In this document: positions 28,568 to 37,291 of the stretch, piece after piece
Numbering within the stretch: position 1 is the first letter of the stretch
How the letters are laid out: every line of letters begins with the position of its first letter
From: Croceivirga sp.
Lineage (GTDB): Bacteria; Bacteroidota; Bacteroidia; Flavobacteriales; Flavobacteriaceae
Reading direction: 5' to 3'
NCBI GenBank assembly: GCA_028281025.1
Contig: JANQKR010000049.1
Coordinates: 92,628 to 156,627, forward strand
DNA length: 64,000 nt
The notes under the pieces: generated by a model
Databases searched by the model: none
What the model was told of the DNA's origin: nothing
The model's input: only the letters and a program-made list of their open reading frames with translations
Translations under genes and position numbers: made by a program

Positions 28568-30763
28568 ATGACCATGTTTATGAAGCTTCCAATACCAATG
28601 TTATTATTTCTGACAATTATTGTCTGTGCGCAGAAAAGCAACCAAAGCGCGACCCTTCCCCCGGTTATTCCCATAGGGCTGGATGCCTATCTGCAATGGC
28701 ACAAACTACCGCAGCACCGAATAGGCGTGAGAGCCTACATGAGGGGCACTTACGATCGTAATGGAGGTAATCCGGATGCCGGTAACTTTTTGTACCAGGA
28801 ATCCGACACCTTCAACGTGACCCTGGACGTTCATGGGCCTGGTATTGTTTACTTCAAACGTACCAACCACTGGCACGGCTCGCCTTGGCACTATGAAATA
28901 GATGGTACGGACCACATCGTCCAAGAAACCGCTACGGCCAACCCGGTAGACGCCAAACAGAAATTTGGAAAGACCACCTTTATCCCCGAAAAACTATTTC
29001 CCAACCCACTCACCTGGACATGGTCTATCACCAAAGGAGCCGATTTAATGTGGGTACCCCTAACCTTTGAAAACCGCCTTCGCTTTGCTTACAGCCGTAC
29101 CTTTTATGGTACGGGCTACTATATATACCACCTTTACCAGCCCGGTATCAAACACCTGTCAAAACCCCTAAAAACCTGGAGAAAAACCCCGCCTGAGCCC
29201 AGTATATTGGCCCTCATCAAAAAATCGGGGACGGACATAGCCCCCAAAGGCAAAGGTGTAAGCACTATTGGCAAAAAAGTTCAATTGCCAAAAAACCAGT
29301 GGACCACCTTGGCCGAGATAGAGGGTCCAGGGAATATACGGGCACTCAAGTTCACCATTCCCCGTGACCAGGCCATGGACTTTGGAAAAGCCCGCCTGCG
29401 CATTATCTGGGACGACAGATGGCACGCCTCGATAGATGCCCCGGTAGCCCTTTTTTATGGAGCAGGCCTGCTCCACAACAGCAACAACCGGGAATACCTT
29501 GTAAAAGGATTTCCCCTCTCCATACGCTATTCGAAAGATGAGGTATACCTTGATTGCTACTGGCCCATGCCCTTCTTTAAAAATGCCCGCATCGAAATAC
29601 AACCTAGAGGAGCAAAGGAAAGGCTGCAAGCCAATTATGAAATCCGCTATACCGATCTGGAAGGCTCCCCAAAAGATTACACTTACTTTCACGCCACCTA
29701 TACCGATATCCCCAATCCCGTACTCGGACAAGACAATACCTTTCTCGATACCCGAAACGTAGAAGGAGGCGGACACTGGTCCGGTAGTTTTGTTGGCATG
29801 AGCTGGATTTTTAGTCGCAATGGTAAGCTGAACACCCTCGAAGGAGACCCTCGCTTCTTCTTTGACGACTCCCAAACCCCGCAGGGCTGGGGCACAGGAA
29901 CCGAAGAATGGGGCGGAGGCGGAGATTACTGGGGCGGTGAAAACATGACCCTACCCTTTGCCGGGTACCCCGTAGGCAAAGAACTCAAAGACATACAAAC
30001 AGAACATGACAAGGTGAACTCCGCGTACCGCTTCCTTATAGCAGACTATTTCCCTTTTGGGAAGAATGCGAAAATCAACCTCGAACACGGAGGTCTGAAC
30101 GACCACAACGAACACTACTCGGGAGTCGTCTATTGGTACGGCATAGACCAGCCTACCTTGGTACTCACTGATGAGTTGGACGTATGCAATGAGGGCTCCA
30201 TCCGAAATCATACATACAATAACCCCACGGCAGAAAAACCATACACCCTCGCATCGCGCTATGAACTGGGTGTAGACCATCTCTGGGGGAAAGAAACTTA
30301 CCCACCACAAGTAGGTAAAGTGCGCAGCATGAGCGGTACCAGCACTTTTACAATGAAGCTAGACCCCAATAACCATGGAGCACTACTAAGGCGTAAATTC
30401 GATTATCAATACCCCAATCAAAAGGCAAAAGTATTTGTGCGGCCCGCAGATGGAGGAGACTGGCAAGAAGTAGGTACTTGGTACTGTGCCGGAGCAAATA
30501 CATGGGTACACAGCTACCCCCGCGAAGAAGGGGAATTGGGCCAAACCCAGCACAACGTAAGAACCTCCAGCAGGCGTTGGCGCGAAGAAGAATTTCTCTT
30601 GCCGGCCAGTGCCACCCAAGGGCATGATGCAATAGAAGTGCGCATTGAGCACATCCCCAACCGTAACGAGCTGTTTCCTGGAAATCCCTTTCCGGAAAAG
30701 TCCGTTTGGTCAGCATCAAAATATTGGCTATACTGCTATAAACTGCCCTATAAAAAAATATGA
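28568..30763 (+). CDS. GH172 (DUF2961) protein, long form, copy 2
   Basis: The start lies 6 bases after the NPCBM gene stop, so the two are translationally linked. A Sec signal peptide (about 21 residues, ending IVCAQ) precedes the DUF2961 fold: GPGIVYFKRTNHWHG, FSIRYSKDEVYLDCYWPMPFFKNARIEI, EGGGHWSGSFVG, then LEGDPRFFFDD and GTGTEEWGGGGDYW. The catalytic-pair positions are E425 and E446, again 21 residues apart. A C-terminal beta-sandwich like that of copy 1 follows (HGALLRRKFDYQYPNQKAKVFV). At 731 aa it is the largest GH172 here. It is only distantly related to copy 1 outside the motifs, so different linkage or anomer preference is likely. Furanoside cleavage is the family expectation. Confidence 0.87.
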   Translation: MTMFMKLPIPMLLFLTIIVCAQKSNQSATLPPVIPIGLDAYLQWHKLPQHRIGVRAYMRGTYDRNGGNPDAGNFLYQESDTFNVTLDVHGPGIVYFKRTNHWHGSPWHYEIDGTDHIVQETATANPVDAKQKFGKTTFIPEKLFPNPLTWTWSITKGADLMWVPLTFENRLRFAYSRTFYGTGYYIYHLYQPGIKHLSKPLKTWRKTPPEPSILALIKKSGTDIAPKGKGVSTIGKKVQLPKNQWTTLAEIEGPGNIRALKFTIPRDQAMDFGKARLRIIWDDRWHASIDAPVALFYGAGLLHNSNNREYLVKGFPLSIRYSKDEVYLDCYWPMPFFKNARIEIQPRGAKERLQANYEIRYTDLEGSPKDYTYFHATYTDIPNPVLGQDNTFLDTRNVEGGGHWSGSFVGMSWIFSRNGKLNTLEGDPRFFFDDSQTPQGWGTGTEEWGGGGDYWGGENMTLPFAGYPVGKELKDIQTEHDKVNSAYRFLIADYFPFGKNAKINLEHGGLNDHNEHYSGVVYWYGIDQPTLVLTDELDVCNEGSIRNHTYNNPTAEKPYTLASRYELGVDHLWGKETYPPQVGKVRSMSGTSTFTMKLDPNNHGALLRRKFDYQYPNQKAKVFVRPADGGDWQEVGTWYCAGANTWVHSYPREEGELGQTQHNVRTSSRRWREEEFLLPASATQGHDAIEVRIEHIPNRNELFPGNPFPEKSVWSASKYWLYCYKLPYKKI

Positions 30764-30782
30764 ACAACAAAATAGTAAAACG

Positions 30783-31646
30783 ATGAGCGACTACAATCAC
30801 ATTTCATTCTTCATTTTTTTAGGTTGTATTTCTTTGTTCTTGAGTTGTACGGATGGTAAAAAAAAAGGTAAAGAGGACTGGCAGCCCTTGTTCAATGGAA
30901 AAAACATGGAGGGATGGACACCTAAGTTCAGAGGATTTCCTTTAGGGGAAAATTACAAGAATACCTTTAGGGTCACAGATGGAATCCTTCAGGCATCTTA
31001 CAGTGAGTACGACGATTTCAAGGGTGAGTTCGGTCATCTTTTCCATAAAGACAAATTTTCATACTATAAAATACGGACAGAATATCGAATGGTGGGTGAA
31101 CAAGTAAAAAATGGACCGGGTTGGGCCTATGCCAATAATGGGTTGATGTTGCATAGCCAATCGCCGGAAAGCATGTCCTTGGACCAGTCTTTTCCACTTT
31201 CCATTGAATACCAATTGTTGGGGGGTAATGGTACGGATGAAAGACAGACCGGAAATTTATGCACACCAGGATGCCATGTGACATTAAATGGGGAAGTTTT
31301 TACGCCCCACTGTGTCAATTCAACCAGTAAGACATATCATGGACATAAATGGGTTACAGCAGAAGCTGTTGTTCTGGGGGATTCCATTGTTCACCATATT
31401 ATTGAAGGTGATACGGTAATGACCTATACCAAACCTGTTATCGGTGGTGGATTGGACGGACTGGATTCCCAAGTCTTTAAAGAGGGTACCCCAATGACCG
31501 AAGGATATATTGCCATACAAGCTGAATCCCATGGAACCGATTTTAGAAAAATAGAAGTGTTGGATTTATGTGGTTGTATGGATGAAAATGCAAAGAACTA
31601 CAAATCGTATTATGTTAAGTCCAAACCTTCTAGCTGTATATACTAG
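30783..31646 (+). CDS. DUF1080 (3-keto-glycoside hydrolase-like) lipoprotein
   Basis: The start at 30783 gives a lipoprotein signal (FLSC); the in-frame ATG at 30645 lies within the preceding gene and is rejected. The protein (287 aa) is one concanavalin-like DUF1080 domain: WQPLFNGKNMEGWTPK near the N-terminus, GHLFHKDKFSYYKIRTEY, NNGLMLHSQ, LSIEYQLLGG and a closing GYIAIQAESHGTDFRKIEVLDL. A Cys-rich tail follows (CGCMDENAKNYKSYY, then a final Cys). DUF1080 proteins act on 3-keto-disaccharides and 3-keto-glycosides, cleaving them after a Gfo/Idh/MocA enzyme has oxidised C3. The GH109-like protein at 1705-3045 would be a possible partner, although far away. Base composition appears A/T-richer than in the genes before it. 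Confidence 0.85.
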   Translation: MSDYNHISFFIFLGCISLFLSCTDGKKKGKEDWQPLFNGKNMEGWTPKFRGFPLGENYKNTFRVTDGILQASYSEYDDFKGEFGHLFHKDKFSYYKIRTEYRMVGEQVKNGPGWAYANNGLMLHSQSPESMSLDQSFPLSIEYQLLGGNGTDERQTGNLCTPGCHVTLNGEVFTPHCVNSTSKTYHGHKWVTAEAVVLGDSIVHHIIEGDTVMTYTKPVIGGGLDGLDSQVFKEGTPMTEGYIAIQAESHGTDFRKIEVLDLCGCMDENAKNYKSYYVKSKPSSCIY

Positions 31647-31662
31647 TAATTATTCACAAGAT

Positions 31663-33243
31663 ATGTCGCGTATGGCCATATTTAAACATAGACTTTTCCT
31701 TTTATTGATTTTAGGGCTTTTTATATTTCAAAGTTGCGAAAAGCCAGAATCGCTCCCACCTCCAAACATCATCTATATTTTAGCCGATGATTTGGGTTAT
31801 GGTGAATTGGGGGTGTATGGTCAGGAAAAGATAGAAACCCCGAATATTGATGCGCTTGCCAGAAATGGAATGTTGTTTACCCAGCATTATACGGGAGCTC
31901 CTGTTTGTGCGCCGGCCAGATATATGCTTATGACGGGCAAACATGCCGGACATTCATATGTTCGCGCAAACGACGAATGGATTGAACGAGGAAATGTATG
32001 GGACTATAGAGAGGCTATTTTAGATTCTACTCTGGAAGGTCAACGCCCTATACCTGCCCATACAGTTTTGTTGCCCCAATTATTGAAAAAAGCAGGATAT
32101 GCCACGGGGATGGTTGGAAAATGGGGGCTTGGCGCACCCCATACCGATGCAATTCCCACAAAAATGGGATTTGATTTTTTCTTTGGGTATAACTGCCAAC
32201 GACAAGCGCATACCTATTATCCAGTACACTTATACAAAAATGAAAACCGGGTTCATCTTAATAATGATACCATACCCCCAAGCAGGCGATTGACTCAAGG
32301 CACTGACCCCAGAAATCCCAAAAGCTACGGTGATTACGCTCAAAACGAATATGCACCCGATTTGATGTTCGATGAGATGATTGGCTTTATAGACAAAAGT
32401 AAAAACGACCCTTTCTTTTTTTATTGGGCAACACCTATACCACATGCACCTATTCAAGTACCTCAACGCTGGCTTGACCATTACAAAGAAAAATTTGGAG
32501 AGGAAGAACCGTATTTAGGTCAGATGAGCTATTATCCGCATCAAAATCCGAGAGCGGGTTATGCTGCAATGATTTCCTATTTAGATGAAAACATAGGCAA
32601 ATTAATCGCTTATTTGAAAGAAAATGGATTGTATGAAAATACCCTTATCATGTTTACTTCGGACAATGGGGTTACCTATGCTGGGGGTGTGGATGCGGGA
32701 TTTTTTAATAGTTCGGGAATATTTGGTGAGGAATATGGTAAAGGTAAAGGATTTGTATATGAAGGAGGCATCCGGGTGCCAATGATTGCTTCCTGGCCCG
32801 CTCATATTCAACGCGGCAGCAAAACGAATCATATTTCTGCGCATTATGATGTTATGGCGACTTTGTTGGATTTGCTGGACAAGAAAAGTCCAATGGGTAC
32901 CGATGGTATTAGCTTTCTACCTACCCTTTTGGGCAATCAAGACCAACGCAAACATGAGTTTCTTTACTGGGAATTTCCAGCCTATGATGGTCAGGTGGCC
33001 GTTCGGATGGGAGATTGGAAATTGGTAAGGCAGAACTTGAACAACCCAGAAAAAGAGTCCACAATAGAGCTGTACAACCTGGAACGGGACCTTGTCGAGA
33101 ATCATAATATAGCCGATGAAAATCCGGAAATTGTAGAGCGAATGATAAAAATCATAGCGGAGGAACATGAGCCTTCCAAAATTAGGTTATTTAGAATCCG
33201 TGAACTGGATGGCCCCACTGGCGATATCACCAACAGAAAGTAA
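31663..33243 (+). CDS. S1-family sulfatase, copy 1 (lipoprotein)
   Basis: The start at 31663 gives a lipobox (FQSC) with a preceding hydrophobic stretch; an ATG at 31570 inside the DUF1080 gene is less likely. The alkaline-phosphatase-like fold is clear: NIIYILADDLGYGELGVYGQ (metal-binding DD), then GAPVCAPARYMLMTGKHAGH, where Cys 82 of the C-x-P-x-R motif must be converted to formylglycine. YATGMVGKWGLG, FFFYWATPIPHAPIQVP and NTLIMFTSDNGV follow. The arginine-flanked motif is CAPAR where most family members have C-x-P-S-R. At 526 aa it is of normal length. It would remove a sulfate ester from an exposed sugar in the periplasm. No maturase gene lies in the window. 74 bases separate it from the second sulfatase. 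Confidence 0.93.
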   Translation: MSRMAIFKHRLFLLLILGLFIFQSCEKPESLPPPNIIYILADDLGYGELGVYGQEKIETPNIDALARNGMLFTQHYTGAPVCAPARYMLMTGKHAGHSYVRANDEWIERGNVWDYREAILDSTLEGQRPIPAHTVLLPQLLKKAGYATGMVGKWGLGAPHTDAIPTKMGFDFFFGYNCQRQAHTYYPVHLYKNENRVHLNNDTIPPSRRLTQGTDPRNPKSYGDYAQNEYAPDLMFDEMIGFIDKSKNDPFFFYWATPIPHAPIQVPQRWLDHYKEKFGEEEPYLGQMSYYPHQNPRAGYAAMISYLDENIGKLIAYLKENGLYENTLIMFTSDNGVTYAGGVDAGFFNSSGIFGEEYGKGKGFVYEGGIRVPMIASWPAHIQRGSKTNHISAHYDVMATLLDLLDKKSPMGTDGISFLPTLLGNQDQRKHEFLYWEFPAYDGQVAVRMGDWKLVRQNLNNPEKESTIELYNLERDLVENHNIADENPEIVERMIKIIAEEHEPSKIRLFRIRELDGPTGDITNRK

Positions 33244-33317
33244 AGAAAGTACATGTCATTAAAAGAGTATAGTAGGGGCATTAAAAGTTAACCTTATCCA
33301 AAAGTCTACACAGATCA

Positions 33318-34775
33318 ATGAAGAAAATGAAAGTATGCTACCAAAATAATATTCTGACTTTTCATATCGTATTGCTGGCATTTTTAGCTGCATGTGAAGA
33401 AAAGAAAGAAACTATGGTGTCACCCAATATCATCTACATTCTAGCCGATGACATGGGCTACGGGGATTTGAGCATTATGGGACAGCAGAAATTCAGCACT
33501 CCCAATATCGACAAACTAGCTGCCGAAGGCATGCTCTTTACCCAGCACTATGCCGGTTCTCCCGTATGTGCTCCTTCCCGAAGTGCTTTGATGACCGGGC
33601 TCCATACCGGGCACACCCCCATTCGCGGCAATAAGGAAATACAACCCGAAGGTCAGCACCCACTGCCCTCCAGCTACCTTACCATTGCCGAAATACTTAC
33701 AAAGGCAGGTTATACCACAGGACTCTTTGGAAAGTGGGGGCTTGGCTATCCAGGTTCAGAGGGAGAACCCCTCAAACGAGGGTTTGATACCTTTTATGGT
33801 TACAACTGTCAGCGAGTTGCCCACAACTATTACCCCACCCACTTGTGGGACAACAACAACAAGATTATATTCCAAGACAATCACGGAGGGAACCACGTTA
33901 CCTACGCTCCTCACCTGATTCAACAAGAAACCTTAAAGTTTATAGAAGTAAACAAAGACCGTCCCTTCTTTGCCTACGTGCCCACCACCATTCCCCATGC
34001 CAAGCTGGAAATTCCCAAAAACTACTTAGCTAACTACAAAGACAAGTTGGAGCCCGAAAAATTAACCCCCGAAAACCTCCAGGCCAGACCTTACGACAGG
34101 ATCAAAAACGATCAATCGCGGCAAAACGCCCATGAAACCTTTGCCGCCATGGTACATGTGCTGGACGAGCAAGTAGGGGAAATTGTAGCCAAAGTAAAAG
34201 AATTGGGCCTGGAGGAAAATACCATTATTATGTTCACCTCAGACAATGGCCCCCACTATGAAGATGGAGGTGACCCAGATTACTTTGACAGTAATGGCAT
34301 TTATCGTGGCTATAAAAGAGACTTGTACGAAGGCGGGATACGCGTGCCCATGATTGCCCGATGGCCTGGAAAAATAGCCCCCGGTACCCAAAGTGACCAT
34401 CTATCCGCTTTTTGGGATGTGTTGCCTACTATGACCGAAATTGCAGGCATTGAAACCCCACAAAAAATAGACGGCATCTCTTTTTTGCCTACTCTACTCG
34501 GAGAAAACGAAAACCAGCAGAAACATGATTTTTTGTACTGGGAGTTTCCGGCCATGGGAGGTCGTAAAGCACTCAGAATAGGCAAATGGAAAACAGTAGT
34601 GTACGACCTTAAGACGGACAACCCCAAAGTGCCTGAACTCTATGACATTGAAAGTGACCCTTCGGAAGAAAACAACATTGCCGATCAGTATCCAGAAATA
34701 GTAGAGGAAGCACTTTCCATGATGCGACAACAAAGTACTCCCTCGGATATTGTGGATTGGCGGTTTGATGATTGA
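33318..34775 (+). CDS. S1-family sulfatase, copy 2 (lipoprotein)
   Basis: A lipoprotein signal (LAFLAAC) precedes NIIYILADDMGYGDLSIMGQ and GSPVCAPSRSALMTGLHTGHTPIRGN. Cys 84 of CAPSR is the residue for formylglycine formation. TTGLFGKWGLG, PFFAYVPTTIPHAKLEIP and NTIIMFTSDNGPHYEDGGD follow in the usual order; total 485 aa. It is a clear relative of the preceding sulfatase, but the substrate-side loops after GHTPIRGN differ, so the pair probably removes sulfate from different positions or sugars. Periplasmic, facing in, by its lipoprotein signal. Together they show that the target glycan is sulfated, as expected of algal or animal marine polysaccharides. Confidence 0.94.
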   Translation: MKKMKVCYQNNILTFHIVLLAFLAACEEKKETMVSPNIIYILADDMGYGDLSIMGQQKFSTPNIDKLAAEGMLFTQHYAGSPVCAPSRSALMTGLHTGHTPIRGNKEIQPEGQHPLPSSYLTIAEILTKAGYTTGLFGKWGLGYPGSEGEPLKRGFDTFYGYNCQRVAHNYYPTHLWDNNNKIIFQDNHGGNHVTYAPHLIQQETLKFIEVNKDRPFFAYVPTTIPHAKLEIPKNYLANYKDKLEPEKLTPENLQARPYDRIKNDQSRQNAHETFAAMVHVLDEQVGEIVAKVKELGLEENTIIMFTSDNGPHYEDGGDPDYFDSNGIYRGYKRDLYEGGIRVPMIARWPGKIAPGTQSDHLSAFWDVLPTMTEIAGIETPQKIDGISFLPTLLGENENQQKHDFLYWEFPAMGGRKALRIGKWKTVVYDLKTDNPKVPELYDIESDPSEENNIADQYPEIVEEALSMMRQQSTPSDIVDWRFDD

Positions 34776-35091
34776 AACAAGAAAAAAACGATCCAATGAA
34801 TACAATCAGATCAATAATACCAATAACCATTGTTGGAACAGCGGTTTCGGGGAATCCAAGAAAACAGATTGGGGATAAATTGATAAATCAAAATATGACT
34901 CTAAAACTATTTTTCCAAACGGAGCAAAGAAATGATGCAATAGGGCAAAATTAAAGGTGGGCACTATGCTTTTAAATACACATTTTTAACAAAAAAAACC
35001 ATTGCAATACACTTGGACAATCCATTTCCAAAGTACCTGTATTAAGTTGACCCAATAGATATGAAACCCATAGCCTAAAAGATGCAAAATC
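34776..35091. other. Gene-free spacer between sulfatase and GH31
   Basis: A/T-rich, 316 bases. A 60-codon reading frame begins in it, but it overlaps the sulfatase end and has no recognisable features. I see no clear terminator, repeat or promoter. Confidence 0.6.
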
Positions 35092-37284
35092 ATGAAAATC
35101 AAAGTATTGAACAATAAGAATTCCTGTTTAATTGCCATCACTTCAATATTGGTTTTGGGCATGCTAGGCTGTAAGCCGTCAACAGAAAGGGAGGCCGTCT
35201 TAAATCAACCCGTCTGGCACCAACCCGTTCCTGGCATCTGGAAGGCCAGTATTGGCAATCCGCAGGACATCACTTTGTTAAAAGCTGCGGAAGCAACGCC
35301 TAACACTGGGGCCATTGAGCAACTTTCCAAGCCTGAATTTCCATTGGACAAGGCAAAAATCAGTGCTGAAGTGGTCGATGGCAAGACCTATCTCCGTTTT
35401 CCGCTCCAAAAAGGAGAGGAACTATTCGGATTGGGGTTGAATTTTAAGACCCATAATCAAAGAGGGCGTATCCTTAACTTGCATATGGACCATTATGGAA
35501 GTAGTGACAATGGTCGTAGCCACGCTCCGGTTCCTTTTTATGTGTCCACTGAAGGATACGGTGTTTTGATTGATGCCGCTAAATACATTCAGGTCTATGC
35601 CGGTACCGGAGTTCGGGTAAATGCCGATGAGCCTCCCGTTTTACGGGATAGAAATACTGATGGCACCTGGGAGGCACAGCCCTATTCCGACGCCGTTGAA
35701 ATCTTGGTGCCTGCCGATGGTACGGATTTTTATGTGTTTGGGGGCGATTCCATGCTCGAAGTGGTACAGCGTTACAATCTCTTTAATGGAGGGGGAACAT
35801 TGCCCCCAAAATGGGGATTGGGCTTTACCCAAAGAGTACCGACCCTGTTTACCGCCAAGGATATTGAAAAAGAAGTGGCCGATTTTGAATCCCATGACTT
35901 TCCGTTGGATTTTATCGGCGTGGAACCCGGGTGGCACACCATGGCCTATCCGTGTACCTTCGAATGGGAAAAAACTCGTTTTCCGGACCCTGAAGGATTT
36001 GTACAGGGACTTCTTGATAAAGGTATCCGCGCCAACCTGTGGATCAATCCCTATGTGTCGCCAATAGGTAGCCTTTACCCAAAAATAAAGCCCCATTCCG
36101 GTTCCCATACGGTCTGGAACGGCATTGTTCCCGATCTTACCCTTGATGCGGCCAAGAATTTGATGAAGGACCATTTTCTTGAAAACCATATCGACATCGG
36201 CGTAAGCGGATACAAAATTGACGAAGTTGATGGTTTTGACCAATGGCTATGGCCCGATGTGGCCACTTTTCCATCTGGGACAACGGCCGAGGAAATGCGT
36301 CAGGTGTACGGTACTCTGGTGCAAAAAATGACAGCGGATTGGTATAGGGAAAAAAACCAACGCACCTATGGTTTGGTGCGAGCGGCCAATACAGGAACCA
36401 ATAGTTTGCCCTATGTCATCTATGACGATTACTATAGCCACGAAGACTTTATCACAGCACTCATTAACAGTAGTTTTATAGGCGTGCTCTGGACACCCGA
36501 AGTACGGGCATCAGGTTCTGCCGAGGAATGGTTGCGCAGAATGCAATCCGTATGCTTTTCCCCAATGGCCATGTTGAACGCATGGGCAGATGGCACAAAA
36601 CCTTGGTCTTTCCCCGAAGTGGAAAAAGAAGTGCGCGAAGTGGCACGCCTACGGATGCAATTGCTGCCCTACATCTATACCGCTTTTGCCAAATACCAGC
36701 AAGAAGGTATTCCACCATTTAGGGCCATGCAATTGGTCGATGGGTTCTCGTTCAAGTCGGAAAAGGTGGAGGGAAAACTGGACGGAACTGCGAATCCCTA
36801 TGCCGGGGCGACCATCCGCGAGGTCAAATACCAATACATGATGGGCGAAAATATTTTAGTGGCCCCCATGTTCACCGGAGAAAAGACCCGACAAGTAATT
36901 TTGCCGGCTGGAAAGTGGTACGACTTTTATACGGGAGATTTCGTGGGCGAGGAAGAGGTCGTTACGATCGCACCTGGTCTGGAAAGAATACCATTGTTTG
37001 TAAGGGACGGAGGAATTGTTCCAATGATCGAAGCCAGAAACCGTATGCCCAAGGCAGGGGAGATTTTGGCTTTGGAAGTACGCCACTATGGGGAAAAAGT
37101 AGGAACATCAAAACTATATGATGATGATGGTACCACTTTTGATAACGAGAAAGGGAATTTTAGTTGGGCAATATTGAAAGTGGAGGAAGTTGATGGTAAA
37201 CTACAAGGTTCCATGACCGTGGATAGAACCGACTTCTTTGGTTATGGGCAGAATGCGACCTGGAAGTTCATGACAAAACAATAA
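35092..37284 (+). CDS. GH31 glycoside hydrolase (lipoprotein)
   Basis: Lipobox LGMLGC places the enzyme on a membrane, probably facing the periplasm. Domain order is normal for GH31: N-terminal galactose-mutarotase-like sandwich (EELFGLGLNFK), catalytic barrel from about 240 (LPPKWGLGFTQRVPTLFTAKDI; PLDFIGVEPGWHT; IRANLWINPYVSP), and proximal and distal C-terminal sandwiches (MMGENILVAPMF; ILPAGKWYDFYTG; LFVRDGGIVPM). The nucleophile is expected at D377 in GYKIDEVDG, where most GH31 members have W-x-D. The usual WSGD acid/base strand reads YDDYYSHEDF, so this is not a standard alpha-glucosidase or alpha-xylosidase. Non-glucose activities (alpha-galactosidase, alpha-N-acetylgalactosaminidase) exist in the family. 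The next gene starts 7 bases later. Confidence 0.88.
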   Translation: MKIKVLNNKNSCLIAITSILVLGMLGCKPSTEREAVLNQPVWHQPVPGIWKASIGNPQDITLLKAAEATPNTGAIEQLSKPEFPLDKAKISAEVVDGKTYLRFPLQKGEELFGLGLNFKTHNQRGRILNLHMDHYGSSDNGRSHAPVPFYVSTEGYGVLIDAAKYIQVYAGTGVRVNADEPPVLRDRNTDGTWEAQPYSDAVEILVPADGTDFYVFGGDSMLEVVQRYNLFNGGGTLPPKWGLGFTQRVPTLFTAKDIEKEVADFESHDFPLDFIGVEPGWHTMAYPCTFEWEKTRFPDPEGFVQGLLDKGIRANLWINPYVSPIGSLYPKIKPHSGSHTVWNGIVPDLTLDAAKNLMKDHFLENHIDIGVSGYKIDEVDGFDQWLWPDVATFPSGTTAEEMRQVYGTLVQKMTADWYREKNQRTYGLVRAANTGTNSLPYVIYDDYYSHEDFITALINSSFIGVLWTPEVRASGSAEEWLRRMQSVCFSPMAMLNAWADGTKPWSFPEVEKEVREVARLRMQLLPYIYTAFAKYQQEGIPPFRAMQLVDGFSFKSEKVEGKLDGTANPYAGATIREVKYQYMMGENILVAPMFTGEKTRQVILPAGKWYDFYTGDFVGEEEVVTIAPGLERIPLFVRDGGIVPMIEARNRMPKAGEILALEVRHYGEKVGTSKLYDDDGTTFDNEKGNFSWAILKVEEVDGKLQGSMTVDRTDFFGYGQNATWKFMTKQ

Positions 37285-37291
37285 GATTTTA

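Noticed and set aside
34772..34954. Small 60-codon gene after the second sulfatase
   Set aside because: It overlaps the sulfatase stop, has no family resemblance and no clear signal, and its text is low-information.
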